Shown here one piece after another: positions 55,163 to 64,000 of a stretch of 64,000 nucleotides of DNA. Position 1 is the first letter of the stretch; every line of letters begins with the position of its first letter. This stretch comes from Roseivirga misakiensis (GTDB lineage Bacteria > Bacteroidota > Bacteroidia > Cytophagales > Cyclobacteriaceae). The stretch spans positions 62,001 through 126,000 of the forward strand of contig NZ_MDGQ01000005.1 in assembly GCF_001747105.1 (NCBI RefSeq), written 5' to 3'. The notes below the pieces were generated by a model that was not told the origin of the DNA, searched no databases, and was given only the letters and a program-made list of their open reading frames with translations. Position numbers and translations under genes: made by a program.

Positions 55163-55768
55163 ATGTCTGAAGAAGCACTACAAGATGAACACGAAGTTCG
55201 ACGACAGAACTATTCCGAGATGGAAAAGACTGAAATCTTCGATAAGGAATTCATGCCTCATGTGGATTCTATGTACAACTTCGCTTATCGATTAACCTTT
55301 GATGAAGATGATGCCAAGGATTTGGTTCAAGACACTTATTTAAAGGCGTTTAGATTTATCAATTCCTTTGAAAGAGGAACTAATGCAAAAGCATGGTTGT
55401 TCCGCATATTGAAAAATAGCTTTATCAACGAATTCAGGAAAAAGAGTAAACAGCCTGCTAAAGTTGATTACAATGAAGTTGAGCAATTTTATAATTCTGA
55501 TGATGCTGGGGAACAAATCACCACGGATTTAAGGGTTGAAACGGTTCAACATATGATTGGCGATGAGATTTCTGGTGCATTAAATGGTATTCCAGTAGAT
55601 TTTAGAACGGTTATTATTCTTAGCGATTTGGAAGGGTTTACCTATGAGGAGATGTCTAAGATTTTGGACATTCCGATCGGTACGGTAAGGTCTAGGTTAC
55701 ACCGAGCCAGAAACATGCTGAAAGACAAGTTAGCGGCTTATGCGAAAGAAATGGGATTTAATAAATAG
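55163..55768 (+). CDS. ECF-type RNA polymerase sigma factor
   Basis: 201 residues. Region 2 is MYNFAYRLTFDEDDAKDLVQDTYLKAF, with the DAEDLVQ-type core, region 4 ends IPIGTVRSRLHRARNML. The link between them is longer than usual (about 60 residues). It should direct RNA polymerase to a stress or envelope regulon. The small gene 6 bases downstream is probably its partner. Divergent from the glycosyltransferase. Confidence 0.94.
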   Translation: MSEEALQDEHEVRRQNYSEMEKTEIFDKEFMPHVDSMYNFAYRLTFDEDDAKDLVQDTYLKAFRFINSFERGTNAKAWLFRILKNSFINEFRKKSKQPAKVDYNEVEQFYNSDDAGEQITTDLRVETVQHMIGDEISGALNGIPVDFRTVIILSDLEGFTYEEMSKILDIPIGTVRSRLHRARNMLKDKLAAYAKEMGFNK

Positions 55769-55774
55769 AATATA

Positions 55775-56068
55775 ATGGCAGAGTTTTCAGATTGGTTCAA
55801 AGAGACTTTTAAGAACTGTTATTGCGAGCAAGGGAATTTAATCGATGAAAAACGCTTCGCTGAAATCGTTCAACTCGTATTAGATAACGAGGCTGACGAG
55901 GAATCAAGAGCTATTTTCGAAGAAAAGATTAAATCATGTGTAAAGTCAAACTTTACATTTGAGAATGAAAAAAGTATGCGGGAAGAGATTCAGAAGAAAT
56001 TGAGCGCGCATACCGGTGAAATCCCGACTGATCTAGCCCAAACGATCAGAAACAGCGTGAACCTATAG
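55775..56068 (+). CDS. Small partner of the ECF sigma factor, putative anti-sigma factor
   Basis: 97 residues, mostly helical and soluble: no membrane helix and no standard ZAS zinc motif, but Cys at 15, 17 and 55. [26 protein letters not shown] resembles the helical N-terminal part of anti-sigma proteins. The call rests on the 6-base gap to the sigma gene. It could instead be a redox-sensing cytoplasmic regulator. Confidence 0.7.
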   Translation: MAEFSDWFKETFKNCYCEQGNLIDEKRFAEIVQLVLDNEADEESRAIFEEKIKSCVKSNFTFENEKSMREEIQKKLSAHTGEIPTDLAQTIRNSVNL

Positions 56069-56073
56069 TAAGA

Positions 56074-56646
56074 ATGACAAAGGGCAAGGCATTTATTTTT
56101 ACTGCTCCTTCTGGTTCAGGAAAAACAACAATAGTAAAACACCTCCTTAGTACGCACCCAAAACTGGGTTTTTCTATATCTGCATCCACTAGAGATAAGC
56201 GAGGAAGAACGGAGGAAAATGGTAAAGACTACTATTTCTTAAGTAGAGACGAATTCACACAAAAGATTGACGAAGACGCTTTCATCGAATGGGAGGAAGT
56301 CTACACCGGAAACTATTATGGCACACTCAAAGCCGAAGTTCAACGCGTTTGGGATGAGGGTAAACATGTAGTTTTTGATGTTGAGGTCAAAGGGGCGCTA
56401 AAGCTCAAAGAGTATTTCGGCGATGACGCCTTGGCGATATTTGTTAAGGTACCCAGTATGGAGGAGCTCGAAAAAAGACTAACTGGCAGAGGAACAGAGT
56501 CGAGAGAGAGTCTTTCACAACGTCTCTACCGAGCGAAATTTGAGATGACATTCGAAAACAAGTTTGATGTAACTTTGCTTAATAAAGAGCTCGATGACTC
56601 TTTCCAAAAGGCAGAGGCACTCGTCAACAACTTTTTAAAGTCATAG
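56074..56646 (+). CDS. gmk: Guanylate kinase
   Basis: 190 residues. P-loop [36 protein letters not shown] holds the GMP site (Ser, Arg, Glu, Tyr), and [17 protein letters not shown] is the lid. It phosphorylates GMP to GDP. Located 5 bases after the small sigma partner and 3 bases before nadD, so it may share the sigma-gene transcript. Confidence 0.97.
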   Translation: MTKGKAFIFTAPSGSGKTTIVKHLLSTHPKLGFSISASTRDKRGRTEENGKDYYFLSRDEFTQKIDEDAFIEWEEVYTGNYYGTLKAEVQRVWDEGKHVVFDVEVKGALKLKEYFGDDALAIFVKVPSMEELEKRLTGRGTESRESLSQRLYRAKFEMTFENKFDVTLLNKELDDSFQKAEALVNNFLKS

Positions 56647-56649
56647 ATT

Positions 56650-57225
56650 TTGAATATTGGCCTATTCTTCGGCTCTTTTAATCCAATTCATATTGGACAT
56701 CTTGTTATAGCAGATGTTATGGCGAGCCAGACTGATATAGATGAGGTTTGGTTTGTGGTTAGTCCTCAAAACCCATTCAAAAATAGTCGTACGCTTTTAC
56801 ATGAGTTCGACAGATTAAAAATGGTAGAATTGGCGGTCGCAGATAATTATAAGTTTCGTGCGAGTGATGTTGAATTCAATATGCCAAGGCCGAGTTACAC
56901 GGCAGATACCCTTGCTTATTTATCCGACAAGAACCCTCAACACAGTTTTAAGCTGATTATAGGAGAAGATAATCTACTACATTTTCACAAGTGGAAGAAT
57001 CATCAGGCTATTCTGGATAATTTTGGACTCTATGTTTACCCCAGGCCACAAGTAGATAAAGATAAAATCAAAGTGAGTCACCAAAATATCAGATATGTGG
57101 ATTCACCTATGCTTGATATTTCTGCTACCTTTATTCGCAATGCGATCCAAAACGAGCATTCCGTACAATATCTTTTGCCGCCGACAGTAGTAGAGTACAT
57201 CAACTTGAAGAAGTTCTACCAATAA
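56650..57225 (+). CDS. nadD: Nicotinate-nucleotide adenylyltransferase
   Basis: 191 residues, start TTG at 56650 giving MNIGLFFGSFNPIHIGHLVIAD with the HxGH nucleotidyl-transfer motif. VSPQNPFKNSRTLLHEFDRLKMVELA and the C-terminal ISATFIRNAI (SSTxIR-type) motif agree with NadD. It makes nicotinic acid adenine dinucleotide in NAD synthesis. Confidence 0.96.
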   Translation: MNIGLFFGSFNPIHIGHLVIADVMASQTDIDEVWFVVSPQNPFKNSRTLLHEFDRLKMVELAVADNYKFRASDVEFNMPRPSYTADTLAYLSDKNPQHSFKLIIGEDNLLHFHKWKNHQAILDNFGLYVYPRPQVDKDKIKVSHQNIRYVDSPMLDISATFIRNAIQNEHSVQYLLPPTVVEYINLKKFYQ

Positions 57226-57418
57226 TTCTCTTTACACTTTTTTATCAGTATTAACAATTCTTAGCACTCGCTTGTCTATAGAATTATAGAGCTTTAAAAA
57301 ATTGTAAATCTTCAGCGGACATTTTATCCGTTTGTCACGTCTATGAACTGTCAACTCAAAATTTAAAAGCAAGAATTTTTTGGCGCGTAAATTGTGCCTG
57401 GTTCTGAAACTTCAACAT

Positions 57419-60025
57419 ATGCAACGATTATTAACACTCACACTATTACTAATTCTCCCAGCCGGACTTTTTGCACAAGGAATTAAAGGTACCATCAAGG
57501 ACAATGAAGGAAAAGCTATGCCTTTTGCTTCGATTTATGTTCAAGAGGTAGGCACTGGTACATCTTCAAACCTTGAAGGTGATTACGAAATCCCACTGAA
57601 ATCTGGTAAATACACAGTCACGTTTCAATTTATGGGCTTCACTACCCAGGTCAAACAAGTTCAGGTGACCAATGGATATGCCGAACTTAATGTTGTTTTG
57701 GTGCCACAAGTCATTGAATTACAAACCGTAGTCGTCACAGGTAAAGCAGAAGACCCTTCTTACACCATTATGCGTAAGGCGATCGCCAAAGCCCAGTATC
57801 ATTTAATGCAGAATGATAGCTATTCCGCAGAGGTCTATATGAAAGGGACGGGCAGGGTGACTAAAGTACCGTGGTTACTCAAAAGAACTTTTGAAAAGGA
57901 AGGAATAGACACAAGCCAGGTTTTTACATCGGAATCGGTTAGTGAAATATCTTATGAAAGGCCCAATAGGTTTTCGGAGAAGGTAATCTCTGTACGTGCT
58001 TCAGGTCAGGATATGGATAATGCCAATCCAAACTCATACATAAACAGTAGTTTCTATCTACCACGAGTAGTTAACGCCATTTCTCCGCTAAGTCCTAGAG
58101 CTTTTGCTTATTACAAGTTTGAATACCAAGGTAGTTTTAGAGAAAGAGGCTACGAGATTAACAAGATTAAAGTGACGCCTAGATCGAAGGGAGATGATGT
58201 TTTCGAAGGAGAGATATACATTAGAGAAGACTTCTGGAACATCCATTCGCTAAACCTATCGACCAGTTTATTGGGTTTTAGCATTAAAATTGAGCAAATC
58301 TACGCGCCGATCGAAGGCGAAACTTGGATGCCGGTGACACAGCAATTTGAGTTCGGAGGGTCCATTTTCGGTCTGGCAGGGACTTATTCATATTTGGCAT
58401 CAGTGAGCAACTATAAGGTTACTCCAAATACCGATTTAGACGCTTCAGTAGTTTTAGTAGACGAGAAGATTGCGCCAGCGCCCGAAGAAATTGAGGCGAT
58501 TAAATCTGGAGATCTAGATATCGGAGTAAAAGAAGTTTTTAAAGAAGATAAAGAGGTCTCGAGAAGACAGTTTAAAAAACTGATGAAGGCCTATGAAAAA
58601 GAGGAAAGAGAAGAAGAAAAGGAACCGGATGTAATTCGAGACTACCGATACGAAATCGATTCACTAGCTGCCAAAAAAGACTCATTATACTGGGCCAGGT
58701 TAAGACCAGTTCCCCTAACCAAAAAAGAAATACAAGGTTACAAACGCGAGGATAGCACCTATGTGGCGGACAAGGAAAAAGCTGAGGCTGATTCTATGGT
58801 TGTAAGAAACGGAACCAAATTCCGACCCAAGGATATTCTCTTTGGAGGCTACTACAAATTGGGAGAGAGATTAAGATTCAATTTCCCGGGAATGCTTTTC
58901 AAGACAAGGTTTAATACCGTCGAGGGTTTAAATCTGAATTTTACGGGTAGGTTTATTTGGCGAAATGACACGACCACTCGATTAAGGATTGAACCGTTTT
59001 TAAGATATGGTTTTGGCAGCGATAGGCTCTATGGAAAAGTAGAATCGAGGTTCGGTATCGGCCAGAGAGAACAGAGGAGCACCTTTAGGGTATCGGCAGG
59101 TAGTTATGTAGAGCAATTCAACCCTGGAATTGTGGATCCTTTCATTAATACACTCTACACGCTTCTAAGGGAGCAGAATTTCATGAAGCTCTATCAAAAA
59201 GACTTTGCCAAAGTTTCTTGGGCAAAAAGGTTTAGATATAAATATACTGTAGGAGCATCATTAGAGTATGCTTCCAGATCTAGCTTGTTCAACAATGACG
59301 ACTATTCAATAGTGGACAGAGACAACCGAACATTTACTTCGAATACACCTGTCAACGCTGAGTCTGCCATACTTCCGTTTACTAATAGTGGTGCCGTAAA
59401 GACTGCTTTTACTGTCGCGGCAAGGCCATGGCTCAAGTTTAGGAGATACAATGGAACACTAATTCCTTTAGAGACCACCTCTCCAGAATTAAGATTGACT
59501 TATAGAAAAGGTATTGATGGGATTTTGAACAGTGAGACTAGCTACGATAATTTGGAATTTGGTCTGAAAACCGAATTCAGTTTAGGTGTAAGGGCTAGAA
59601 TAGATTTAGACCTTGAAGCGGGTACCTTCTTTGGTACGCCACAGCTGCTATTCACTGATTTTAAACATTTCAGAGGAAATCGTTTAGGATTTTCTCCGCT
59701 AGCAGTTACAGGGGGCTTTCGACTTTTAGACTATTACCGACATAGCACTAGCCAGGAATATGTTTCTGCGCTAACGCATATCAGGTTTAGAAAGCTATTG
59801 TTGACTCATTTGCCAGTGTTAAGACTCAGTGGGATCAAAGAAAATCTATTTGTAAACTATCTGCATACGCCAACATCAGACAATTATATGGAAGTTGGGT
59901 ATACCATTGATAATGTGCTTAGAATTTTCAGAGTAGAGTTCGTTCAGTCGTTTCAAGGATGGCAAGCACGTGAATTTGCCGTTAGAATCGGCATTGCATC
60001 TATATTCAGAATCGAAGAAAACTAA
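57419..60025 (+). CDS. DUF5686 outer-membrane protein with N-terminal CarboxypepD_reg-like domain
   Basis: 868 residues from ATG 57419, which directly precedes the signal peptide (LLTLTLLLILPAGLFA|QG); a TTG further up adds 13 unlikely residues. Residues 22-105 are the regulatory-like beta sandwich (GTIKDNEGKAMPFASIYVQE, LVPQVIELQTVVVTG), followed by a DUF5686 body and C-terminal strands of a large barrel. A charged segment around 390-460 (KKLMKAYEKEEREEEKEPD) is unusual. Possible role in outer-membrane assembly or nutrient handling; unproven. Confidence 0.88.
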   Translation: MQRLLTLTLLLILPAGLFAQGIKGTIKDNEGKAMPFASIYVQEVGTGTSSNLEGDYEIPLKSGKYTVTFQFMGFTTQVKQVQVTNGYAELNVVLVPQVIELQTVVVTGKAEDPSYTIMRKAIAKAQYHLMQNDSYSAEVYMKGTGRVTKVPWLLKRTFEKEGIDTSQVFTSESVSEISYERPNRFSEKVISVRASGQDMDNANPNSYINSSFYLPRVVNAISPLSPRAFAYYKFEYQGSFRERGYEINKIKVTPRSKGDDVFEGEIYIREDFWNIHSLNLSTSLLGFSIKIEQIYAPIEGETWMPVTQQFEFGGSIFGLAGTYSYLASVSNYKVTPNTDLDASVVLVDEKIAPAPEEIEAIKSGDLDIGVKEVFKEDKEVSRRQFKKLMKAYEKEEREEEKEPDVIRDYRYEIDSLAAKKDSLYWARLRPVPLTKKEIQGYKREDSTYVADKEKAEADSMVVRNGTKFRPKDILFGGYYKLGERLRFNFPGMLFKTRFNTVEGLNLNFTGRFIWRNDTTTRLRIEPFLRYGFGSDRLYGKVESRFGIGQREQRSTFRVSAGSYVEQFNPGIVDPFINTLYTLLREQNFMKLYQKDFAKVSWAKRFRYKYTVGASLEYASRSSLFNNDDYSIVDRDNRTFTSNTPVNAESAILPFTNSGAVKTAFTVAARPWLKFRRYNGTLIPLETTSPELRLTYRKGIDGILNSETSYDNLEFGLKTEFSLGVRARIDLDLEAGTFFGTPQLLFTDFKHFRGNRLGFSPLAVTGGFRLLDYYRHSTSQEYVSALTHIRFRKLLLTHLPVLRLSGIKENLFVNYLHTPTSDNYMEVGYTIDNVLRIFRVEFVQSFQGWQAREFAVRIGIASIFRIEEN

Positions 60026-60059
60026 TCATATGCCAATCACAACGTAAGGGAATTGTTAA

Positions 60060-60098
60060 AACTATATCTTTAGTTGTATTTAAACTAAAGATATAGTT
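60060..60098. repeat. Perfect 16-bp inverted repeat before the ExbD gene
   Basis: AACTATATCTTTAGTT (60060-60075) and AACTAAAGATATAGTT (60083-60098) are exact complements around a 7-base loop, 28 bases before the ExbD start. No T run follows. It contains TATCTTTA, close to a -7 box. It may be an operator or an mRNA 5'/3' stabilising structure. Confidence 0.8.
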
Positions 60099-60126
60099 AA
60101 TTAGTCGAGGCTTTAAACCTTAGACT

Positions 60127-60783
60127 ATGATCAATCGAAAGAATAGACCTGCTCAAGAAGTAAATGCAGGTTCAATGGCAGACATTGCGTTCCTACTCTT
60201 AATCTTCTTTTTGGTAACAACTCAAATAGCCACCAACAAGGGCATTACTATGGTGTTACCACCCAAACTGGATAAAATTGACAACGTTCCACTCAATGAA
60301 CGAAACGTGCTAAAGATTCAAATCAATTCTTCAGATCAACTTTTGGTCGAAAATGATCCCTTAGACGATATTGATGAGATCAGTGAGATCGTCTATGATT
60401 TCGTGTTGAATTTTGGTAATCCGGATATCAAAAAGAAGGGGAAATCAAAAATTAGCGATCAAGAATTATTCGCATCCTTACCCGTTGATATGAAGAATTA
60501 TATTAGACGAAATTTGAGTTTGAAAACTTCTTCCGATGGACCAAGTGAAGCAGTTGTTTCCTTAAAAACAGATAGAGGAAGTGGTTATGACGTCTATATT
60601 AAGGTAATGGATGAAATTAGTGCTGCTTATTACAAAATCTATGGGCAGCGGGTAGGTCTAACTTCGGAAGAGTACAGAAAACTCAACCGAAATGATCCAA
60701 GGCAAAAACTCCTTTATGACAAAGGTAAGTTAGGCATAGGCCGAGCCATTTCATTGGCTGAACCTACAACAAACGGTGGATAG
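60127..60783 (+). CDS. ExbD/TolR-family transport protein
   Basis: 218 residues. A short cytoplasmic start (NRKNRPAQEVNAGSMADIAFLLLIFFLV) contains one helix with the essential Asp (MADIAF), then a periplasmic domain. ExbD/TolR couple the proton gradient to outer-membrane transport through ExbB/TolQ and TonB/TolA, but none of these genes is next to it. It is longer than E. coli ExbD (141). A stretch rich in Lys/Ser (KKKGKSKISDQE) splits the periplasmic part. Confidence 0.9.
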   Translation: MINRKNRPAQEVNAGSMADIAFLLLIFFLVTTQIATNKGITMVLPPKLDKIDNVPLNERNVLKIQINSSDQLLVENDPLDDIDEISEIVYDFVLNFGNPDIKKKGKSKISDQELFASLPVDMKNYIRRNLSLKTSSDGPSEAVVSLKTDRGSGYDVYIKVMDEISAAYYKIYGQRVGLTSEEYRKLNRNDPRQKLLYDKGKLGIGRAISLAEPTTNGG

Positions 60784-60881
60784 CTATTTTGGTATCGCTT
60801 TTGCCTGGTAGAAGAATAATACAATTTTGGGTTTTAGGAGAACCCCTTATACATTACTTTTACCAAGTGAAAAGACCAATT

Positions 60882-61493
60882 ATGAGAACCGTATCCTTAT
60901 TTATGCTATTCGCTATTTGTGCAATTCATTTAAAGGCACAAACGACTTTTGAAGAGGGAAAGCATTATGAAATCGTTTCAACTGAGAAATCAAATGAATC
61001 AATCGTAACAGAATTCTTTTCATTGTATTGTGGTCACTGTTTTCAATTTGAGCCACTTATCGATCAGCTAAAGGCAGGGCTGAAAGAGGGGACTAAATTT
61101 GAAAAATCTCATGTAAACTACTTGCCAAGAAACAATGAAGAGGCTCAGTTCGGCATTGTAAAGGCATTTGTGGCTATGCAAGATTTGGGCATGCAAAAAG
61201 ACCTTGTACCACAGTTCTTCGCAGCCATCCATATCAAAAATATAAACCTAGATTCTGAAGAAGATATTAAGCAAATCTTTTTAGCTAATGGCGTATCAGA
61301 AGACAAATTCAAGAAGGTTTATACTAACCCTGATTTGATCAAAAGAGCAACGGAAATGTCTACGCTATGGAGCAAGAAAAGCGTTGACAACGTACCTACT
61401 TTGGTCGTGAACGGTATGTACAAAATTGATATCAATAGTGTACGAAGTTTAGCCGAGCTAATATCGTTGACCAATTACTTGCTCGAGAAGTAA
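60882..61493 (+). CDS. dsbA: DsbA-like thiol:disulfide oxidoreductase
   Basis: 203 residues from ATG 60882; an upstream frame extension lacks a signal. Signal peptide LFMLFAICAIHLKA|QT, active site C50-GH-C53 (FSLYCGHCFQF), cis-proline in VDNVPTLVV. It introduces disulfides into exported proteins; the CGHC redox centre is oxidising like DsbA of gamma-proteobacteria. No DsbB is visible. Relevant as the only obvious oxidase here for Cys-rich secreted peptides, though 8 kb from the peptide operon. Confidence 0.93.
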   Translation: MRTVSLFMLFAICAIHLKAQTTFEEGKHYEIVSTEKSNESIVTEFFSLYCGHCFQFEPLIDQLKAGLKEGTKFEKSHVNYLPRNNEEAQFGIVKAFVAMQDLGMQKDLVPQFFAAIHIKNINLDSEEDIKQIFLANGVSEDKFKKVYTNPDLIKRATEMSTLWSKKSVDNVPTLVVNGMYKIDINSVRSLAELISLTNYLLEK

Positions 61494-61560
61494 TCCACTT
61501 AAAAAAAATCTGTTGATCCCTGCCAATTCTTGATTCAACTTAGGGACAAACCTTAAGCTG

Positions 61561-63729
61561 ATGAAGAATTTATACTTTTTACTCCTAGTCTTTGTAATCG
61601 CCTCTTGCCAGTCGGCAGGAGATAATGAAGTGGCGAAGTGGGAAAAGCAAGCAGAGCAAGTCACTATTATTCGTGATGATTTTGGTGTTCCTCATATCTA
61701 TGGAAAAACCGACGCTGACGCCGTATTCGGCATGCTTTACGCTCAATGTGAAGATGATTTTCCAAGAGTAGAAAGAAACTATTATTGGGCTATTGGTCGT
61801 TTAGCAGAAGCCGAAGGAGAGTCGGCACTGTACAGCGATTTACGCGCAAGGCTTTATATGACCATTGACGAGGCCAAAGAAGCCTATGCTTCTGCACCCG
61901 ATTGGTTGAAAGAGCTCTGCGAAGCGTATGCAGATGGCATTAATTATTACCTACATACCCATCCTGAAGTAAAACCAAAAGTGCTCACGAAATTCGAGCC
62001 ATGGTTCCCGATGTTCTTCTTTGAAGGTTCCACTGGAGGCGATATTGAAAGTGTTTCTACCAGACGTATTAGAAATTTCTATGGAGAAGGAAAAGCTACC
62101 GCAATGGCCGATTTCCTTCCACAAGATTTATTAAAGGAAGAGCCAAAAGGCTCGAATGGGTTTGCCATTTCAGGTGAACATACTGCATCAGGTAACGCTA
62201 TGTTGCTCATAAATCCGCATACTTCCTTCTATTTCCGTGGCGAGTCTCAAGTTGTGAGCGAAGAGGGACTGAATGCGTATGGAGCAGCTACTTGGGGGCA
62301 GTTTTTCATATATCAGGGCTTCAATGAAAAGAATGGTTGGATGCATACTTCTACTCGGGTAGATTTTATGGATGACTTCTTGGAAACTGTGGAAGAACGC
62401 GATGGTAAACTACAGTATAAATATGGCGAAGAGTGGCGCGATGTTGAGGTATCAGAAGTTACCTTGAAATACAAAGATGGAGAAGAGCTAAAAGAGAGAA
62501 CTTTCCCGACTTATAGAACTCATCACGGACCGATCACTGGTAAAATTGACGATAAGTGGGTGGCGACAAAATTGAACTGGGAACCAGTTGATGCACTCAT
62601 CCAATCATTCACCAGATCTAAAACTAAGAACCATGACGAGTTTTGGGAGATGATGAAGATTAGAAGAAATTCATCTAACAATACAGTGTATGCAGATGCA
62701 GATGGTACGATCGCTTACTACCATGGCGATTTTGTACCAAAAAGAGATCCACAATTTGATTATCAGCGACCAGTAGATGGTAGTAATCCAGCCACCGATT
62801 GGCAAGGAATGCATGAGCTGGATGAAATTATTACCATTGTGAATCCCGACAATGGATGGATTCAGAATTGTAATTCAACACCTTTTACAGCTGCCGCCGA
62901 ATTCAGTCCTAAACGTGAAGATTATCCTTTCTACATGGCACCAGATGCTGAAAATTTCCGAGGGGTTCATGCAGTGCAATTGTTGAAGGATGTAAAAGAT
63001 TTGACCATAGATGGTTTGATTGAACTCGCACACGATCCTTATCTACCAGCATTTGAAAAAGTGATCCCAGGCTTACTAAAAGCTATTGAAAGCAGTCCTG
63101 CCAAAATGAGAACTTTAAAAGGACCATATCAAGTATTAAAAAAATGGGACCTAAAGACCTCGAAAGAATCTGTAGCTATGACATTAGCGCATTTCTACGG
63201 CATTCGCTACATGTCTCAAGGGAAGAATCCTAAAGGACTAAGAGGAAACGAGAGATTTGATTTTTTCGGAACAGGATCACCCTATGCTGAGCGTATTTCC
63301 ATCTTCGAAGATGCAGTGGCTCAAATTGAAGAAGACTTTGGCACTTGGGAAGTACCTTGGGGAGACTACAATCGCTTTCAAAGGCTGTCGGGAGACATGG
63401 ATCTAAAATATGATGATAATGCGCCGAGTATCCCAGTTGGTATGACGACTAGTCGTTGGGGGGCCTTGGCAGCATATGGTGCTAGAAGTTTCAATGGCAC
63501 TAAGAAAATTTATGGCTACAGAGGAAACAGCTTCGTGGCGATGGTAGAGTTTGGGGACCGAGTGAAAGCCAAAAGTATGTTGGCTGGCGGCCAGAGTAAT
63601 GATCCCAACTCACCCCACTTCGATGATCAAGCCCAGCGATATGCCGATGCTCAGTTTAAAGATGTAGCCTATTACAAGGAAGATGTAGAAGCAAGAGCTA
63701 AAGAAACTTACAAACCGGGTAAGCGATAG
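61561..63729 (+). CDS. Penicillin acylase family lipoprotein
   Basis: 722 residues. Lipobox VIASC (C16). The Ntn-hydrolase family order alpha chain, spacer, beta chain is present; the nucleophile is probably S198 in GSNGFAISGEHTASG, which would become the first residue of the beta chain after self-cleavage. Also IIRDDFGVPHIYGKT, LLINPHT and the C-terminal GGQSNDPNSPHFDDQ. Substrates range from penicillins to N-acyl homoserine lactones and lipopeptides, so no specific one is claimed. Located in the envelope, single gene with a terminator. Confidence 0.93.
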   Translation: MKNLYFLLLVFVIASCQSAGDNEVAKWEKQAEQVTIIRDDFGVPHIYGKTDADAVFGMLYAQCEDDFPRVERNYYWAIGRLAEAEGESALYSDLRARLYMTIDEAKEAYASAPDWLKELCEAYADGINYYLHTHPEVKPKVLTKFEPWFPMFFFEGSTGGDIESVSTRRIRNFYGEGKATAMADFLPQDLLKEEPKGSNGFAISGEHTASGNAMLLINPHTSFYFRGESQVVSEEGLNAYGAATWGQFFIYQGFNEKNGWMHTSTRVDFMDDFLETVEERDGKLQYKYGEEWRDVEVSEVTLKYKDGEELKERTFPTYRTHHGPITGKIDDKWVATKLNWEPVDALIQSFTRSKTKNHDEFWEMMKIRRNSSNNTVYADADGTIAYYHGDFVPKRDPQFDYQRPVDGSNPATDWQGMHELDEIITIVNPDNGWIQNCNSTPFTAAAEFSPKREDYPFYMAPDAENFRGVHAVQLLKDVKDLTIDGLIELAHDPYLPAFEKVIPGLLKAIESSPAKMRTLKGPYQVLKKWDLKTSKESVAMTLAHFYGIRYMSQGKNPKGLRGNERFDFFGTGSPYAERISIFEDAVAQIEEDFGTWEVPWGDYNRFQRLSGDMDLKYDDNAPSIPVGMTTSRWGALAAYGARSFNGTKKIYGYRGNSFVAMVEFGDRVKAKSMLAGGQSNDPNSPHFDDQAQRYADAQFKDVAYYKEDVEARAKETYKPGKR

Positions 63730-63744
63730 TCTTAGTTATATACT

Positions 63745-63785
63745 AAAAAAGGAGGAATTCGATCAAGCGGATTCCTCCTTTTTTT
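63745..63785 (+). terminator. Intrinsic terminator after the acylase gene
   Basis: AAAAAAGGAGGAAT (63745-63758) pairs with ATTCCTCCTTTTTT (63771-63784) around a 12-base loop and runs into T7. The A run on the left makes it active in both directions, serving the convergent permease gene as well. Confidence 0.93.
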
Positions 63786-63793
63786 ATGGACTT

Positions 63794-64000
63794 CTATTCA
63801 GTCCTAAGGTTCTTCACAGGATTTGACATGGCAGCCTTAATAGAATGATAGCTTACAGTGAGCCAAGCGACGAGCAATGATACAATACCTCCGATGAAGA
63901 AAGATACCCATGTGTCCGTCAAATCAATTCGGTAAGCAAAACCAGCCAGCCACTTTTGCATTACCCAAATTGCGGCTGGTACTGCTAGCAAGACTGAGAT
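63794..64000 (-). CDS. MacB/FtsX-type ABC transporter permease, C-terminal end only
   Basis: The 5' part lies beyond the right edge; about 68 C-terminal codons are visible. Two hydrophobic helices (VLLAVPAAIWVM and VSFFIGGIVSLLVAWLTVSY) and the ending IKAAMSNPVKNLRTE, a close match to the AxxxNPvxaLR-E end of MacB/FtsX-type permeases, identify it. Its substrate cannot be told. Confidence 0.85.
   Translation of the reverse strand: MSVLLAVPAAIWVMQKWLAGFAYRIDLTDTWVSFFIGGIVSLLVAWLTVSYHSIKAAMSNPVKNLRTE

Noticed and set aside
60060-60098. Inverted repeat as intrinsic terminator
   Set aside because: No T run follows either arm and the stem is AT-rich.
1-64000. tRNA, rRNA or CRISPR arrays
   Set aside because: Intergenic spaces were read for cloverleaf ends and regularly spaced repeats; none was convincing. 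A covariance-model scan would be decisive.

Overview
The window looks like a chromosomal piece of a marine-type gliding bacterium of the phylum Bacteroidota, most likely order Cytophagales. This is inferred from gene content: a PorP/SprF-family protein of the type IX secretion system, gldA and a gldF-gldG fusion, DUF4290 and DUF5686 proteins, the Bacteroidota FtsZ C-terminal tail, and promoters of the TTTG / TAnnTTTG type. No rRNA, tRNA, CRISPR array, insertion sequence, integrase or replication origin was recognised.

Layout. 1-5 kb: a very large secreted PKD/Ig-type protein (minus strand, cut by the left edge) divergent from a PorP/SprF gene. 5-13 kb: M48 protease, gpsA plus a PlsB/PlsC-like acyltransferase, a BioF-type synthase, an LpxR-like outer-membrane protein, a polyprenyl diphosphate synthase and a lipoprotein. 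13.2-28.6 kb: a complete division and cell wall cluster in one direction (mraZ, rsmH, ftsL, PBP/ftsI, murE, mraY, murD, ftsW, murG, murC, ftsQ, ftsA, ftsZ), with four 10-bp-spaced MraZ boxes in front and an intrinsic terminator behind. 28.6-35 kb: FMN reductase, purine nucleoside phosphorylase, a small secreted protein, an SDR enzyme, gldA and gldFG. 35-44 kb: assimilatory sulfate reduction in two divergent blocks around dnaN: sulfite reductase, SUMT, precorrin-2 dehydrogenase and rhodanese on the minus strand; an Rrf2 regulator, DUF2061, cysH, cysD and cysN on the plus strand. A shared palindrome CTAC-N7-GTAGGG lies before both blocks. 44-49 kb: murA (Asp in place of the catalytic Cys), DUF4290 and a UvrD-type helicase.

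49.1-53.8 kb: an AT-rich, tightly packed minus-strand operon that is the most novel part of the window. It encodes an HTH regulator, a five-helix membrane protein, two homologous small peptides with double-glycine-type leaders and a shared GWTDWxC core with four cysteines, a secreted carboxypeptidase-regulatory-like protein, an ABC exporter with an intact C39 leader peptidase, and a two-helix mini-protein. I read it as an undescribed bacteriocin-like peptide system.

53.9-64 kb: a GT4 glycosyltransferase, an ECF sigma factor with a small partner protein, gmk, nadD, a DUF5686 outer-membrane protein, an ExbD/TolR protein behind a perfect 16-bp inverted repeat, a DsbA-like protein, a penicillin-acylase-family lipoprotein with a terminator, and the end of a MacB/FtsX-type permease cut by the right edge.
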